Assembly: GCF_032484785.1 (NCBI RefSeq)
Contig: NZ_JAUETR010000001.1
Coordinates: 3,289,501 to 3,353,500 of the forward strand
DNA length: 64,000 nt
Direction: 5' to 3'
From: Bradyrhizobium sp. SZCCHNS1050
Lineage (GTDB): Bacteria > Pseudomonadota > Alphaproteobacteria > Rhizobiales > Xanthobacteraceae
The notes below the pieces were generated by a model, which did no database searches, was not told where the DNA came from, and saw nothing but the letters and a program-made list of their open reading frames with translations. The translations under genes and the position numbers were made by a program. Positions 9,203 through 18,178 of this stretch are shown here, one piece after another (position 1 is the first letter of the stretch; every line of letters begins with the position of its first letter).

Positions 9203-10018
9203 TCACGCCTTGAAATACGCGATCTGCGTCGTCGTCGCGAGCAGCCGGCCGGACGGCGACCATAGCTCGCCGTGTTGGTCCTGGTAGCTGCGGTTGAACA
9301 CCTTGGCGTCTGCGGTCGCGAGCACGTGCGTGATGTCCTCGGCCGCGAGCTCGTCCCGGCTGACGTGGAAATAGGTCGTCAGCGACACCGTGCCGAACGG
9401 CACCAGCTCGCCGCGGGCGTGGAAGACGCGACCGAAGAAGGCGTCCGACATCGATAGCACCGACAGGCAGTCGAGCTTGCGCGGCTTGCGGTCGGAGATC
9501 CACAGCCGGGAATAGCTGCTGTGCGGCTCCCCCGACGATGCACCAAACGTTGGACGGCCCTCGATGAAGCGGAAATCGTACTGCTTGGTCCAGGACATGT
9601 TCGTGTCGGGATGTCGCTTGACCTGATCGAACGGCGGCGCCTCGGGCTTTGTGGCCGGCTGATGCGACCAGGACGGCCGGCGCTCGGCGAACACGGCGGT
9701 GGCGAGCGTCGCCGCGTCAGAGTCGCCCTGGCTCAGCTCGACGCACCAATGCTGCGAGGAGCGGTTGGCCTTCACCAGCCGCACGTCGAGATCGAACGGC
9801 CCTTCCGCGATCGGCGCGCAATAGTTCACCGTCACCGCCAGCGGATCGCCCTGAATTTGCGGATGCTGGATCAACGCGCGCAGCACGGTCGCCGCCGTGA
9901 CGCCGCCAAACGGGCCGACGAACGCCCAGTAATCCGGGCTGGTCCGTCCCTGCCAGCGGCTGTCGCCGGCGGTGACGCGGGTGGCCTCGTCGAACAGGTG
10001 AGCTGGCGGTTCGGTCAT
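9203..10018 (-). CDS. Acyl-CoA thioesterase family protein (TesB-like double hotdog)
   Basis: A 271-residue protein of the thioesterase-superfamily double-hotdog type, expected to hydrolyse acyl-CoA esters to free acid and CoA in the cytoplasm. The first half contains FGGVTAATVLRA, the hotdog central helix with its GG turn, and VNYCAPIAEGPF. The second half contains the matching SLTTYFHV strand and ends with SGRLLATTTQIAYFKA, the typical closing strand. The substrate cannot be read from sequence. It lies alone between the pckA hairpin and glgP on the minus strand. Confidence 0.8.
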   Translation of the reverse strand: MTEPPAHLFDEATRVTAGDSRWQGRTSPDYWAFVGPFGGVTAATVLRALIQHPQIQGDPLAVTVNYCAPIAEGPFDLDVRLVKANRSSQHWCVELSQGDSDAATLATAVFAERRPSWSHQPATKPEAPPFDQVKRHPDTNMSWTKQYDFRFIEGRPTFGASSGEPHSSYSRLWISDRKPRKLDCLSVLSMSDAFFGRVFHARGELVPFGTVSLTTYFHVSRDELAAEDITHVLATADAKVFNRSYQDQHGELWSPSGRLLATTTQIAYFKA

Positions 10019-10123
10019 GCATTCCTCCCGACGGTCATCGTATGATGGCCGTCAGATGAAACGCAATGGAAGGCCTCTGCAATGACGTCATGGGTCATTG
10101 CTGAAGGCGAGGGGAAGGGCCCG

Positions 10124-12631
10124 TCACGCCCGCTGCGCTTGCACCGGCGCCATCGCCAGCCCGACCGGCACGTTCCAGATGTCGTCGGCATATTCGCGGA
10201 TGGTGCGGTCGGAGGAGAACCAGGCCATGCGCGCGACGTTGAGGATCGAGGCGCGGGTCCAGGCCGGCACGGTCTGCCAGCGCGCATCGATGCCGCGCTG
10301 GGCCTCGTAGTAGGAATCGAAATCGGCCGAAACCATGTAGTGGTCGAGATGGCGCAGCGCATGGGCGATCGGCTCGAACCGGCCGGGTTCGTCCGGCGAG
10401 AACGCGCCGGACGCGATCGCATCGATCGCGCGCGCCAGCCGCGGTGACCGGTGGATCACGTCGGACGCGTCCAGTCCCTGCTTGCGGCGGAGCATGACCT
10501 CGTCGGCCTCCATGCCGAAGATCGCGATGTTGTCGGCGCCGACATTGTCGCGGATCTCGATATTGGCGCCGTCCAGCGTGCCGATGGTAAGGGCGCCGTT
10601 CAGCGCCAGCTTCATGTTGCCGGTGCCGGACGCCTCCATGCCGGCGGTCGAGATCTGCTCGGACAGGTCGGCTGCGGGAATGATCGTTTCCGCCAGGCTG
10701 ACATTGTAGTCGGCCATGAACACGACCTTCAGCTTGCCGCCGATCGCGGGATCGTTATTGACGACCTCCGCGACGTCGTTGATCAGCTTGATGATCAGCT
10801 TGGCATAGCGGTAGCTCGCCGCCGCCTTGCCGGCGAAGATCTTCACCCGCGGCACCCAGTTAGCTTGCGGGTCGTCCTTGATGTCCAGATACAGCGCGAC
10901 CGCTTCGAGGATGTTCAGGAGCTGGCGCTTGTATTCGTGAATGCGCTTGATCTGCACGTCGAACAGCGCGCCCGGGTCGAGGCGCACGTTCATGCGCTCG
11001 CCGATCAGACGCGCCAGCTGCACCTTGTTGTGGTGCTTCACGGCGCGGAACTTCTGGTGGAAGCCGGCGTCGGCGACGTAGCTCTCGAGACTCGAGAGCA
11101 AGGTCGGATCGTCGACGACGGCGTCGCCGCAGGCCTCGCGCAAGAGGTTCGTCAGCTTGGGATTGGCGAGGGTCAGCCAGCGGCGGAAAGTGATGCCGTT
11201 GGTCTTGTTGGTGATGCGGCCGGGATAGAGATGGTTGAGATCGTGGAACACGGTCTCCTTCATCAGGTCGGAATGCATCGCCGAGACGCCGTTGATGCGG
11301 TGCGAGCCGACGAAGGCGAGCTGGCCCATGCGCACGCGGCGGCCGCTCTTCTCGTCAATCAGTGACACCGAGGCGCGGTAGTCGATGTCACCCGGTGCGC
11401 GCTGCTCGGCGAGCGCGAGATGCTGCGCATTGATGCGATAGATGATCTCGAGATGGCGCGGCAGCAGCCGCTCGAACAGCTCGACCGGCCAGGTCTCGAG
11501 CGCTTCGGGCAGCAGCGTGTGGTTGGTATAGGACAAGGTCGCGATGGTGATCTTCCACGCCTCGTCCCAGCGGAAATTGTGCAGGTCGACCAGGATCCGC
11601 ATCAGCTCGGCCACGGCGAGCGAGGGGTGCGTGTCGTTGAGCTGCACCGCGGCCTTCTGCGCCAGGCTGCGCAACTGGCCGTCGGAGCCGAGATGGCGCT
11701 TGACGAGATCTTGCAGCGAAGCCGAGACGAAGAAATATTCCTGGCGCAGCCGCAGCTCGCGTCCCGCCGGGCTCTCGTCGTTCGGATACAGGAATTTGCA
11801 GATCGCCTCGGCGCGCGCTTCTTCTGCCGAGGCGCCGAGATAGTCGCCGGAGTTGAACACGTCGAGCTTCAGCGGATCGGGCGAGCGCGCCGACCATAGC
11901 CTGAGCGCATTCACGTGCTGGCCGCGCCAGCCGACGATCGGCGTGTCATAGGCCACCGCCTGCACGGTCTCGCCTGGATGCCAGATCGCGCGAGCCCGGC
12001 CCTTGTCGTCGATGTGCTCGACGCCGCCGCCGAAATGAACGTGATAGACCACCTCGGGGCGCTGGAACTCCCAGGGATTGCCGAACGACAGCCAGACGTC
12101 GGGATATTCGTGCTGCCAGCCGTCGACGATGACCTGGCGGAACAGGCCGAAATCATAGCGGATGCCGTAGCCGATCGCAGGGATCTGCAAGGTCGACATG
12201 CTCTCCATGAAGCACGCCGCGAGCCGTCCGAGGCCGCCATTGCCGAGCGCGGCATCGGGCTCGCATTTGCGCAGGTCCATCAGGCCGACGCCCAGATCGC
12301 CGAGCGCGGTCTCGAACACCTTCATCAGGCCCATGTTGTTGAGCGCGTCGGTGAACAGACGGCCGATCAGGAATTCGAGGCTGAGATAATAGACCCGCTT
12401 GCGCCCGGCGTCGTAGCTCTCCTTGTCCGCGGTCAGCCAGCGATGCACGATGCGGTCGCGCAAGGTCAGCGCCGCGGCGTGGTACCAGTCCTGCTGCGTC
12501 GCCTGGCTCGCCTCCTTGCCGATGGCGAGGCGAAGCTTGGCCAGGATGTCGCTCTTGATCTCCGCGACCGCCAATTCGTCGACGGGCTGGCCGGTGCTTA
12601 CGAAGCTGCGCTGGGACGGCTGATCTGTCAC
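10124..12631 (-). CDS. glgP: Glycogen/starch/alpha-glucan phosphorylase
   Basis: Releases glucose-1-phosphate from the ends of alpha-1,4-glucans using pyridoxal phosphate. The PLP site EASGTGNMKLALNGA is near the C-terminal third, with the preceding catalytic stretch IHEYKRQLLNILE. GNGGLGRLAACFMES is the family's N-terminal signature. I chose GTG at 12629-12631, giving 835 residues, the usual family length. The frame runs on to 12718, but the extra 29 residues look unlike the family. No other glycogen gene is adjacent, so it is outside a glg operon here. Confidence 0.95.
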   Translation of the reverse strand: MTDQPSQRSFVSTGQPVDELAVAEIKSDILAKLRLAIGKEASQATQQDWYHAAALTLRDRIVHRWLTADKESYDAGRKRVYYLSLEFLIGRLFTDALNNMGLMKVFETALGDLGVGLMDLRKCEPDAALGNGGLGRLAACFMESMSTLQIPAIGYGIRYDFGLFRQVIVDGWQHEYPDVWLSFGNPWEFQRPEVVYHVHFGGGVEHIDDKGRARAIWHPGETVQAVAYDTPIVGWRGQHVNALRLWSARSPDPLKLDVFNSGDYLGASAEEARAEAICKFLYPNDESPAGRELRLRQEYFFVSASLQDLVKRHLGSDGQLRSLAQKAAVQLNDTHPSLAVAELMRILVDLHNFRWDEAWKITIATLSYTNHTLLPEALETWPVELFERLLPRHLEIIYRINAQHLALAEQRAPGDIDYRASVSLIDEKSGRRVRMGQLAFVGSHRINGVSAMHSDLMKETVFHDLNHLYPGRITNKTNGITFRRWLTLANPKLTNLLREACGDAVVDDPTLLSSLESYVADAGFHQKFRAVKHHNKVQLARLIGERMNVRLDPGALFDVQIKRIHEYKRQLLNILEAVALYLDIKDDPQANWVPRVKIFAGKAAASYRYAKLIIKLINDVAEVVNNDPAIGGKLKVVFMADYNVSLAETIIPAADLSEQISTAGMEASGTGNMKLALNGALTIGTLDGANIEIRDNVGADNIAIFGMEADEVMLRRKQGLDASDVIHRSPRLARAIDAIASGAFSPDEPGRFEPIAHALRHLDHYMVSADFDSYYEAQRGIDARWQTVPAWTRASILNVARMAWFSSDRTIREYADDIWNVPVGLAMAPVQAQRA

Positions 12632-12820
12632 CTTGGAAACCTGTGATGCTACGAGGAACCGGTAAAAGCATACGATGGTTGCGCGCGGTCCGAAACCCGG
12701 GGAAAGGCTGGTCCGCACAGCAAGGTGATGGAAAATGATGCAAAAACGGGGCCGGAGTTCCGGGGGCGGAACGCGCTAGGATGGTGCAGGTGCGTCGTGG
12801 AGTTGAGGGCTCTCCCCATC

Positions 12821-12847
12821 GTCATCCCGGCGAAAGCCGGGATCCAG
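12821..12847. repeat. GTCATCCCGG hairpin repeat with GAAA loop
   Basis: Arms ATCCCGGC (12824-12831) and GCCGGGAT (12836-12843) close a GAAA loop. It directly follows the stop of the minus-strand hypothetical gene at 12850 and may end its transcript. It belongs to the dispersed GTCAT family of this window. Confidence 0.6.
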
Positions 12848-12849
12848 AC

Positions 12850-13098
12850 TCACCTTGTGAGGCGAGCGACGAACATCTGCTCGATCCGACGGCGCCAATC
12901 CGGCTCGTATTCCGCGTTCATGCCTTCGGCCCGCAGCACGGCCGCGGCGAACGCCTGCGGAGAGGGCGGTTGGCCGTCCAGCATCAGGTCGTCCGCGGTG
13001 AGGCGGCTGCAAAAGCCCCAGTCCACGCATAGGCCGCGCAGCAGCCAGTCGAGACGCTTGCGCAGGGCTGCATCGGTTTCGGTGTTGGAATTCTCCAT
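12850..13098 (-). CDS. Hypothetical 82-residue protein, probable LexA-controlled gene
   Basis: I do not recognise a family. The 82 residues are mostly helical (KRLDWLLRGLCVDWGFC, PSPQAFAAAVLRAEGM) and rich in Arg and Trp, with no signal peptide or membrane span. I placed the start at ATG 13096-13098, preceded by AAAGGAGG about 12 bases upstream. An ATG 12 codons further upstream overlaps that ribosome site and is less likely. A LexA-like box lies 45 bp upstream of this start, which makes DNA-damage induction plausible. The divergent gene at 13238 shares the control region. Confidence 0.6.
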   Translation of the reverse strand: MENSNTETDAALRKRLDWLLRGLCVDWGFCSRLTADDLMLDGQPPSPQAFAAAVLRAEGMNAEYEPDWRRRIEQMFVARLTR

Positions 13099-13142
13099 GA
13101 GAGCGGCGCGCCTCCTTTGAGAAGGGATGGACAATCGGCTAG

Positions 13143-13157
13143 GAACAAATTAAGAAC
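13143..13157. promoter_or_regulatory. LexA box, GAAC-N7-GAAC
   Basis: GAAC at 13143-13146 and GAAC at 13154-13157 are separated by exactly seven A/T-rich bases (AAATTAA). This is the direct-repeat LexA operator of alphaproteobacteria, read as GTTC-N7-GTTC on the other strand. It lies between two divergent hypothetical genes, 45 bp from one start and 81 bp from the other. Confidence 0.65.
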
Positions 13158-13237
13158 AACTTAGCAAGCGATCGTTTATCCTGACAGCGATTCGATCCGC
13201 CAGCCCCCCGGCATCAGTGCATCCCGCGAGGACACCC

Positions 13238-13669
13238 ATGTCCAATATCGCCTTCGATCCCCTGGCCCTGACCCGCATTGCCGACTTCGCGCGCAGCCTG
13301 ACGCGGCTGCACAAGGCCGCGCGGCGGCGGGCCATCGACGACGACCAGATCGACCGCGCCTTCAACGCCGTCTGCATGTCGGTCTGGGGCTACACCACCG
13401 ACGACATTTCCGACGATCTGTTCTCGGCCACCGACCACACCTTCCTCGATGGCCTCGACGAGGCGCGGGCGCGCATCTTCGCCGCCGAGCAGGGCTACGA
13501 CCTGGTCGACGACGAGGGCATGCTGACCGATTGGTGGGGCTTCTGCTGGATGATCCTGGCCGAGAAACGCGGCCTGCTGACGCCGGACAACCGCGCCGCC
13601 GCGCGGGCGGCGATCGAGGAGAAATATCTGGAAGCGCCGAACGTCATCGGCGTGATCGTCGCGCGCTAG
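13238..13669 (+). CDS. Hypothetical 143-residue soluble protein
   Basis: No family is recognised. It is acidic and helical with no signal peptide or membrane span. Notable segments are RSLTRLHKAARRR (residues about 20-32), MSVWGYTTDDISDDLFS, and DWWGFCWMILAEKRGLL. I placed the start at ATG 13238-13240; the frame opens seven codons earlier at 13217. It diverges from the small gene at 12850 across a LexA-like box, so it may share damage induction. A 30-bp-armed palindrome lies just beyond its stop. Confidence 0.6.
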   Translation: MSNIAFDPLALTRIADFARSLTRLHKAARRRAIDDDQIDRAFNAVCMSVWGYTTDDISDDLFSATDHTFLDGLDEARARIFAAEQGYDLVDDEGMLTDWWGFCWMILAEKRGLLTPDNRAAARAAIEEKYLEAPNVIGVIVAR

Positions 13670-13679
13670 GTCAGCATTC

Positions 13680-13755
13680 CGTCATTGCGAGCGCAGCGAA
13701 GCAATCCAGGGTGGTGTGCGGGACTCTGGATTGCTTCGCTGCGCTCGCAATGACG
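13680..13755. repeat. Perfect 30-bp inverted repeat, probable bidirectional terminator/mobile palindrome
   Basis: Arms 13680-13709 and 13726-13755 are exact reverse complements over 30 bases, with a 16-base loop. The outer ends read CGTCATTGCGAGCGCAGCGA. It lies between convergent genes ending at 13669 and 13765. A half copy with two changes is at 45006-45035, which shows this is a dispersed repeat, not only a terminator. Confidence 0.85.
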
Positions 13756-13764
13756 AGTCCGGGC

Positions 13765-14601
13765 TCAATCCACATCCGCGCGCTTGGCGCGGCCGGTGGC
13801 CGGCTTCGGCGCGATCGTCAGCGGCGGCGCGACGCTGACATTGCTGGCGCTGGCCTCCGGCGGCGGCATCGCGGCGAGCGCATCGGCCGCCAGCATCTCG
13901 GCGCGCACCGGTGCGACCTTCATCTCGCTCAGCTTGGCCCGCATGTCCGAGTTCAGCCCGGGATAGGAGGCGACCGGCTTGAAGTCGGCCGGCTGGCTGC
14001 CGCCGCCGCGCGGGCCGGAATAGGCGACGAGCCCGTCGCTGGTCGCGACCACGTCGCCGGGCCGCAGCGAGGTGTCGAGCGACAGATCGACCGGCGCCAG
14101 CCCGGCCGGATCGCGGCCGTTGCAGGTGCAGTCGGCGCGCAGCGCCTGGCGATAGGCGAACGCGTTCTCGCTGTCGGCATAGCGCTCGCCGTTCGCCGCC
14201 GTGGCGTAGTCGATGTTGGAGCCGAAATAGATCTTGGTCGGGCTGGCCGGGCAGAACGCCTGGCACATCTGCGCCGGCGAGGCGAGGCCGCGGGTCAGCG
14301 GAAAATAGCGGCCGTCGCAGACGCGCACGCAGAACGCCGCGCCGGATCCGCCGCTCGCGGCGCGCGGCTGGGCGGGGGCCTGCGGGTTGGTGCCGAACGG
14401 ATCGGCGAAGAAGCTGCCTTGCGCCGCCGGCCGCTGCGATTGCGGCTTGGTGAAGCCGCCGAACAGGAAGTCGAACAGGCCCTGGGCCGACGCCATTCGC
14501 GGCGCCAGCGCGCCAGCCGCGACGAGGCCGACCGTCGCCGCGACAGCGACGTGGCGGGACCTCCGCCGAAACGACAACACGCTACGCAACGCCCGCTCCA
14601 T
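13765..14601 (-). CDS. DUF2865 domain-containing exported protein
   Basis: An envelope protein of unknown function. A basic N-terminus and hydrophobic stretch (HVAVAATVGLVAAGALA, ending ASAQG) form a signal peptide. The DUF2865-like core has cysteine-rich segments FCVRVCDGRYFPL, MCQAFCPASPTKIYFGS and DCTCNGRD, then SLRPGDVVAT. The paired cysteines suggest disulfides in the periplasm. The C-terminal third is a Pro/Ala-rich tail. I chose the ATG at 14599-14601, giving 278 residues; the frame extends to 14685, which would add a basic leader. The gene is monocistronic. Confidence 0.75.
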   Translation of the reverse strand: MERALRSVLSFRRRSRHVAVAATVGLVAAGALAPRMASAQGLFDFLFGGFTKPQSQRPAAQGSFFADPFGTNPQAPAQPRAASGGSGAAFCVRVCDGRYFPLTRGLASPAQMCQAFCPASPTKIYFGSNIDYATAANGERYADSENAFAYRQALRADCTCNGRDPAGLAPVDLSLDTSLRPGDVVATSDGLVAYSGPRGGGSQPADFKPVASYPGLNSDMRAKLSEMKVAPVRAEMLAADALAAMPPPEASASNVSVAPPLTIAPKPATGRAKRADVD

Positions 14602-14777
14602 CGCCAGGATCTTCACCGCAAAGCCACGCCGTGACGCGGCAACCCGCGTCGCTCGATCATGTGCGATCGAACGTGCCTTGCCCAAGGCATGGCGCCATCA
14701 GCTTTGCGGTAACCTTAACGGGCGTTGGTAAATGAGCGGTATGCGCGGGCGGCGAATTGCGCCGCGCGCCAGGCGCC

Positions 14778-15335
14778 TCAGAGGAATTCGTGCGCCTTGT
14801 AGAGCGCCCGGAACGGCAGGCCGGCCTGGGCGAAGGTCTCGGCGGCGCCTTCCTCGCGGTCGACCATGGTGAACACCAGCGCCACCTCGGCGCCGGCCTC
14901 GCGCAGGGTTTCCACCGCCTTCATCGCCGAGCCGCCGGTGGTGGTGACGTCCTCGACCACGACGATGCGTTTTCCCGCCAGGGTCTCGTCGCGGGTCAGG
15001 CCTTCGATCGCGAGCCTGGCGCCGTGCTCCTTCGGCTTCTTGCGGACGAAGAAGGCCGCGATCGGATGGCCCTTGATCCAGGAGATCTGGGCGATCGCGC
15101 CGGCGAGCGGCACCGCGCCCATCTCCAGGCCGCCGATATAATCGAAGCCCTCGTCCTTCAGCGCCTCATAGGTGAGCTCGGCGAGCAAGGTGGCGCCCTC
15201 CGGGTCCATCATGGTCGGCTTCAGGTTGAAATAGAAATCGCTCTTGCGGCCGGAGGCCAGCGTGACCTCGCCACGGCCGAACGAGCGCCTGCGGATGATC
15301 TCGAGGAGGCGGGCGCGGGAGGCGGATTTGGACAC
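14778..15335 (-). CDS. pyrE: Orotate phosphoribosyltransferase
   Basis: Makes orotidine 5'-phosphate from orotate and PRPP in pyrimidine synthesis. The PRPP-binding loop [13 protein letters not shown] is clear, as are the flexible-loop residues [11 protein letters not shown] and the N-terminal [18 protein letters not shown] at 15333-15335 gives 185 residues, a normal length, with AGGGG seven bases upstream. The longer frame to 15407 has no family similarity upstream of this point. Confidence 0.93.
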   Translation of the reverse strand: MSKSASRARLLEIIRRRSFGRGEVTLASGRKSDFYFNLKPTMMDPEGATLLAELTYEALKDEGFDYIGGLEMGAVPLAGAIAQISWIKGHPIAAFFVRKKPKEHGARLAIEGLTRDETLAGKRIVVVEDVTTTGGSAMKAVETLREAGAEVALVFTMVDREEGAAETFAQAGLPFRALYKAHEFL

Positions 15336-15502
15336 GGCGTTTCCCCTGAGGGTGGATTCTTGGGTGGCGCAATCTATCGGGGGCGGGCGGCGGAGACCAG
15401 CCGCCACGATGTCCCATCAACAACGGTACGTTTGAAGCCGGATGCAGTTTCGAGCTAATGGAGCCCGCGACCAAGCAAGGACGGTTGGGAAGGATGCCCC
15501 GC

Positions 15503-16129
15503 ATGACGATCGAGCTGTACACCTGGAACACCCCAAACGGGCGCAAAATCTCGGTCGCGCTGGAGGAGATGGGGCTGCCCTACCGCGTCGTTCCGGTCGA
15601 CATCACCAAGGGCGCCCAGATGGCGCCGGAATTCCTGGCGATCAGCCCCAACAACAAGATCCCGGCGATCGTCGATCCCGACGGCCCCGACGGCAAGCCG
15701 GTCAGCGTGTTCGAATCCGGCGCCATCCTGCTCTACCTGGCTGAGAAGACCGGCCAGTTCCTGCCGAAATCCCTCGCCGAGCGGATCCCGGTCTATGAAT
15801 GGCTGATGTGGCAGATGGGCGGTTTCGGCCCGATGCCCGGCCAGGTGCACCATTTCATCGCGCTGACCAACGAACAGGACCGTGCCTACGGGCTCAAGCG
15901 CTACATGGCCGAGACGGTCCGGCTCTATGGCGTGCTCGACCGCCGGCTGGCGCAGCACGAGTTCGTCGCAGGCGCTCTCTCGATCGCCGACTTCGCCATC
16001 GTCGGCTGGGCCTGGCGCCACCCGCGCCACAAGGTGGATCTCGCCGACTTCCCGAACGTCAAGCGCTGGTACGATACCCTGATGGCCCGCCCCGCCGTGA
16101 AGCGCGGCATGGAAGCGAAGCTGGACTGA
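15503..16129 (+). CDS. Glutathione S-transferase, Nu-class/YfcG-like
   Basis: The N-terminal thioredoxin-fold domain starts IELYTWNTPNGRKISVALEE, the signature of YfcG/YghU-type GSTs. These have disulfide-bond reductase activity with glutathione and use a conserved Thr/Asn rather than Tyr or Ser. It continues with NNKIPAIVD and ESGAILLYLAEKTG, and a C-terminal all-helical domain with FVAGALSIADFAIVGW. The start is ATG 15503, with GGAAGGA upstream; ATG 15494 is a near alternative. It is convergent with the LysE gene. Confidence 0.88.
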   Translation: MTIELYTWNTPNGRKISVALEEMGLPYRVVPVDITKGAQMAPEFLAISPNNKIPAIVDPDGPDGKPVSVFESGAILLYLAEKTGQFLPKSLAERIPVYEWLMWQMGGFGPMPGQVHHFIALTNEQDRAYGLKRYMAETVRLYGVLDRRLAQHEFVAGALSIADFAIVGWAWRHPRHKVDLADFPNVKRWYDTLMARPAVKRGMEAKLD

Positions 16130-16206
16130 GAAGCTCATCGGCCGTTCCTTGCCGACGATGACTTCCGAGATCTTTCGGCACGCGCGGTGCCCCCTCTCCC
16201 GCTCTC

Positions 16207-16236
16207 GTCCGCCTTTGCCGAGAGGCTTCGGCGGAC
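16207..16236. terminator. Hairpin between convergent gst and lysE genes
   Basis: GTCCGCC (16207-16213) pairs with GGCGGAC (16230-16236), with further self-complementary GCCGAG/CTTCGGC inside. C-rich and G-rich flanks (CCCCCTCTCCCGC and GGCGGGGGAG) extend the pairing. It sits between two gene ends and resembles the window's C/G-rich repeat type. Confidence 0.45.
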
Positions 16237-16258
16237 AAGGCGGGGGAGCCGATGGAAA

Positions 16259-16894
16259 TCACCCCCGCCGCGCCTCCAGCGCCATGCGCACCGCAAGTCC
16301 CGCGAGCACCGTGCCCATCAGATAGCGCTGCACGAGCGCCCAGCTCGGCCGTGTCGCCAGGAACAGGGCAATCGATCCTGCCGCCATGGCGATCATGGCG
16401 TTGACGCTGACGCTGATCACGATCTGGATCGCGCCGAGCACCACCGACTGCGTCAGTACGCTGCCGACAGCGGGATCGATGAACTGCGGCAGCAGCGCCA
16501 GATACAGCATCGCGATCTTCGGGTTCAGCAGATTGGTGGCGAGCCCCATCAGGAACAGCCTGCGTGGGCTGTCGATGGCGAGCGTCCTCACCTGGAAGGG
16601 CGAGCGTCCACCCGGCTTCACCGCCTGCCACGCCAGATAGAGCAGGTAGGCAGCGCCGGCGAGGCGCAGCGCGTCATAGGCGAACGGCACGGCAAACAGC
16701 AGCGCCGTGATGCCGAACGCCGCGGCCAGCATGTAGACCAGAAAGCCGACGGCAACGCCGCCGAGCGAGACCAGGCCCGCGACGTGACCCTGCGTGATCG
16801 CGCGCGAGATCAGATAGATCATGTTCGGCCCTGGTGTCAGCACCATGCCGAGCGAGACGAGGGCGAAGGCGAGCAAGGATGATGTGTGCGGCAT
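16259..16894 (-). CDS. LysE/RhtB-family amino-acid exporter
   Basis: A 211-residue inner-membrane protein with about six hydrophobic spans. The N-terminal FALVSLGMVLTPGPNMIYLISRA carries the LysE-family TPGPN motif. ATNLLNPKIAMLYLALLPQF is the matching second-half signature. Members export amino acids or related metabolites with proton counterflow; the substrate is unknown. I placed the start at ATG 16892-16894, where family similarity begins; the frame runs back to 16945. Confidence 0.85.
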   Translation of the reverse strand: MPHTSSLLAFALVSLGMVLTPGPNMIYLISRAITQGHVAGLVSLGGVAVGFLVYMLAAAFGITALLFAVPFAYDALRLAGAAYLLYLAWQAVKPGGRSPFQVRTLAIDSPRRLFLMGLATNLLNPKIAMLYLALLPQFIDPAVGSVLTQSVVLGAIQIVISVSVNAMIAMAAGSIALFLATRPSWALVQRYLMGTVLAGLAVRMALEARRG

Positions 16895-16978
16895 CACTGG
16901 TTCGATGATCGGGATCTCTGCCGCTGCTTTAGCGCGGACGATCACGCATCGTCATCCGGTCAATTGCACCGAGAGCAA

Positions 16979-18178
16979 TCAGCCCGCCGCCGGCGGCGCG
17001 ACGTCCAGCGCAGGCAGCGGTCTGCCGGAGCGGTCGAACACACCGGCGATGCTCAACGCCAGCAGGACCAGCAGAATGGCCGCCGCGAACGGCACGGAGT
17101 GCCCGATCATGGCGAGCAGGCAGGCTCCCAGCGCGATCACGAGGCCGATCTCCAGCGGCGCGATCGGCTCGCCGGCGTCGCTCCGCGCCTTCCAGTGGAG
17201 CGCGATCCCCGCCGCCACCATCGGCATGTCGTAGATCATCGCATAGGGCGTGGCGATGATGCTGCCGACCGCGACCAGCGCGATCGCCTGCTGCGTTGAG
17301 CCGCGTCGCCAGGCATCCCAGACCATCACGACGACGGAGCAGGACAACAGGAGCTGAACCAGGTAGCCGATCGGCGGCGGCGCGCCGAGCGCGTGCAAGC
17401 CAGCGATGACCGTCGGCATCATGTGATCGAGGCTGACCTGGTTGGCCTGCAATTGCGCCTGATAGCTCGGAAACTTCACGATCCATTCGAGCCAGATCCA
17501 CGGATCGAGCGCAGCGCTGGTGACGACCGCGACGATCACGGTCGTGGCGATGGCCGAGAGGATGGCGCGCCAGTTGCGTGACGCCAGCAGCACGACCGGC
17601 ATCAGCAGCACGAATTGTGGCTTGTAGGCGAGCAGGCCGAGCAGCGTGCCGGCAACGATCGGGTGGCGCGCGAGCAGGCGCAATCCGCCGATCAGCAAGG
17701 CCGCCGAGAGAAATCCGTTCTGGCCGGTAATCGCGTTGATGAGCGTCGTCGGCGCGGCGAGCAGCGCAAGGCCCGACAGTGTGCGCCAGTCGCGGCCGAG
17801 CGTCGCCAGGCCATACAGCGCGAACGTCAGCGAGATCCAACAGACATAGGCGACAGGCAGCGCCAGCATCCCCAGCGGGATCAAGGCCAGCAGGAAGGTC
17901 GGCGGGTAAGGATAGGGAAATCCGCCGCCGCCGAGGGCGGGATCCAGCGTCTGCTGGTAGCGCGCGAGCGCGACAGGATCGTAGATGCCGGCGCCGGACA
18001 GCGCGGCATATTTGCCGAACGACCACAGGCCGAAGAAGTCACCGAACGCCGGCTGCGGCGACGACAGCGTCCAGCTGACGAGATAGGCGCCGTTGTAGAG
18101 CGCCATCGCGACCAGCAGGATCAGCACCGCGCGCCGGTCGCGCGTCTTGGGGTGAGCTGCGGATGAGGTCGCGGTCAT
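16979..18178 (-). CDS. Glycosyltransferase 87 family (DUF2029) membrane protein
   Basis: A 399-residue polytopic protein with about nine to ten hydrophobic spans. DFFGLWSFGKYA after the first span and GGGFPYPYPPTFLLAL are typical of the GT87 family, polyprenyl-phosphomannose-dependent mannosyltransferases best known from actinobacteria. In rhizobia the sugar and acceptor are unknown. An acidic pair after the first span is the usual catalytic position. The start is ATG 18176-18178; the longer frame to 18400 is low-complexity. Transcription is probably independent of lysE, 84 bp downstream. Confidence 0.78.
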   Translation of the reverse strand: MTATSSAAHPKTRDRRAVLILLVAMALYNGAYLVSWTLSSPQPAFGDFFGLWSFGKYAALSGAGIYDPVALARYQQTLDPALGGGGFPYPYPPTFLLALIPLGMLALPVAYVCWISLTFALYGLATLGRDWRTLSGLALLAAPTTLINAITGQNGFLSAALLIGGLRLLARHPIVAGTLLGLLAYKPQFVLLMPVVLLASRNWRAILSAIATTVIVAVVTSAALDPWIWLEWIVKFPSYQAQLQANQVSLDHMMPTVIAGLHALGAPPPIGYLVQLLLSCSVVVMVWDAWRRGSTQQAIALVAVGSIIATPYAMIYDMPMVAAGIALHWKARSDAGEPIAPLEIGLVIALGACLLAMIGHSVPFAAAILLVLLALSIAGVFDRSGRPLPALDVAPPAAG

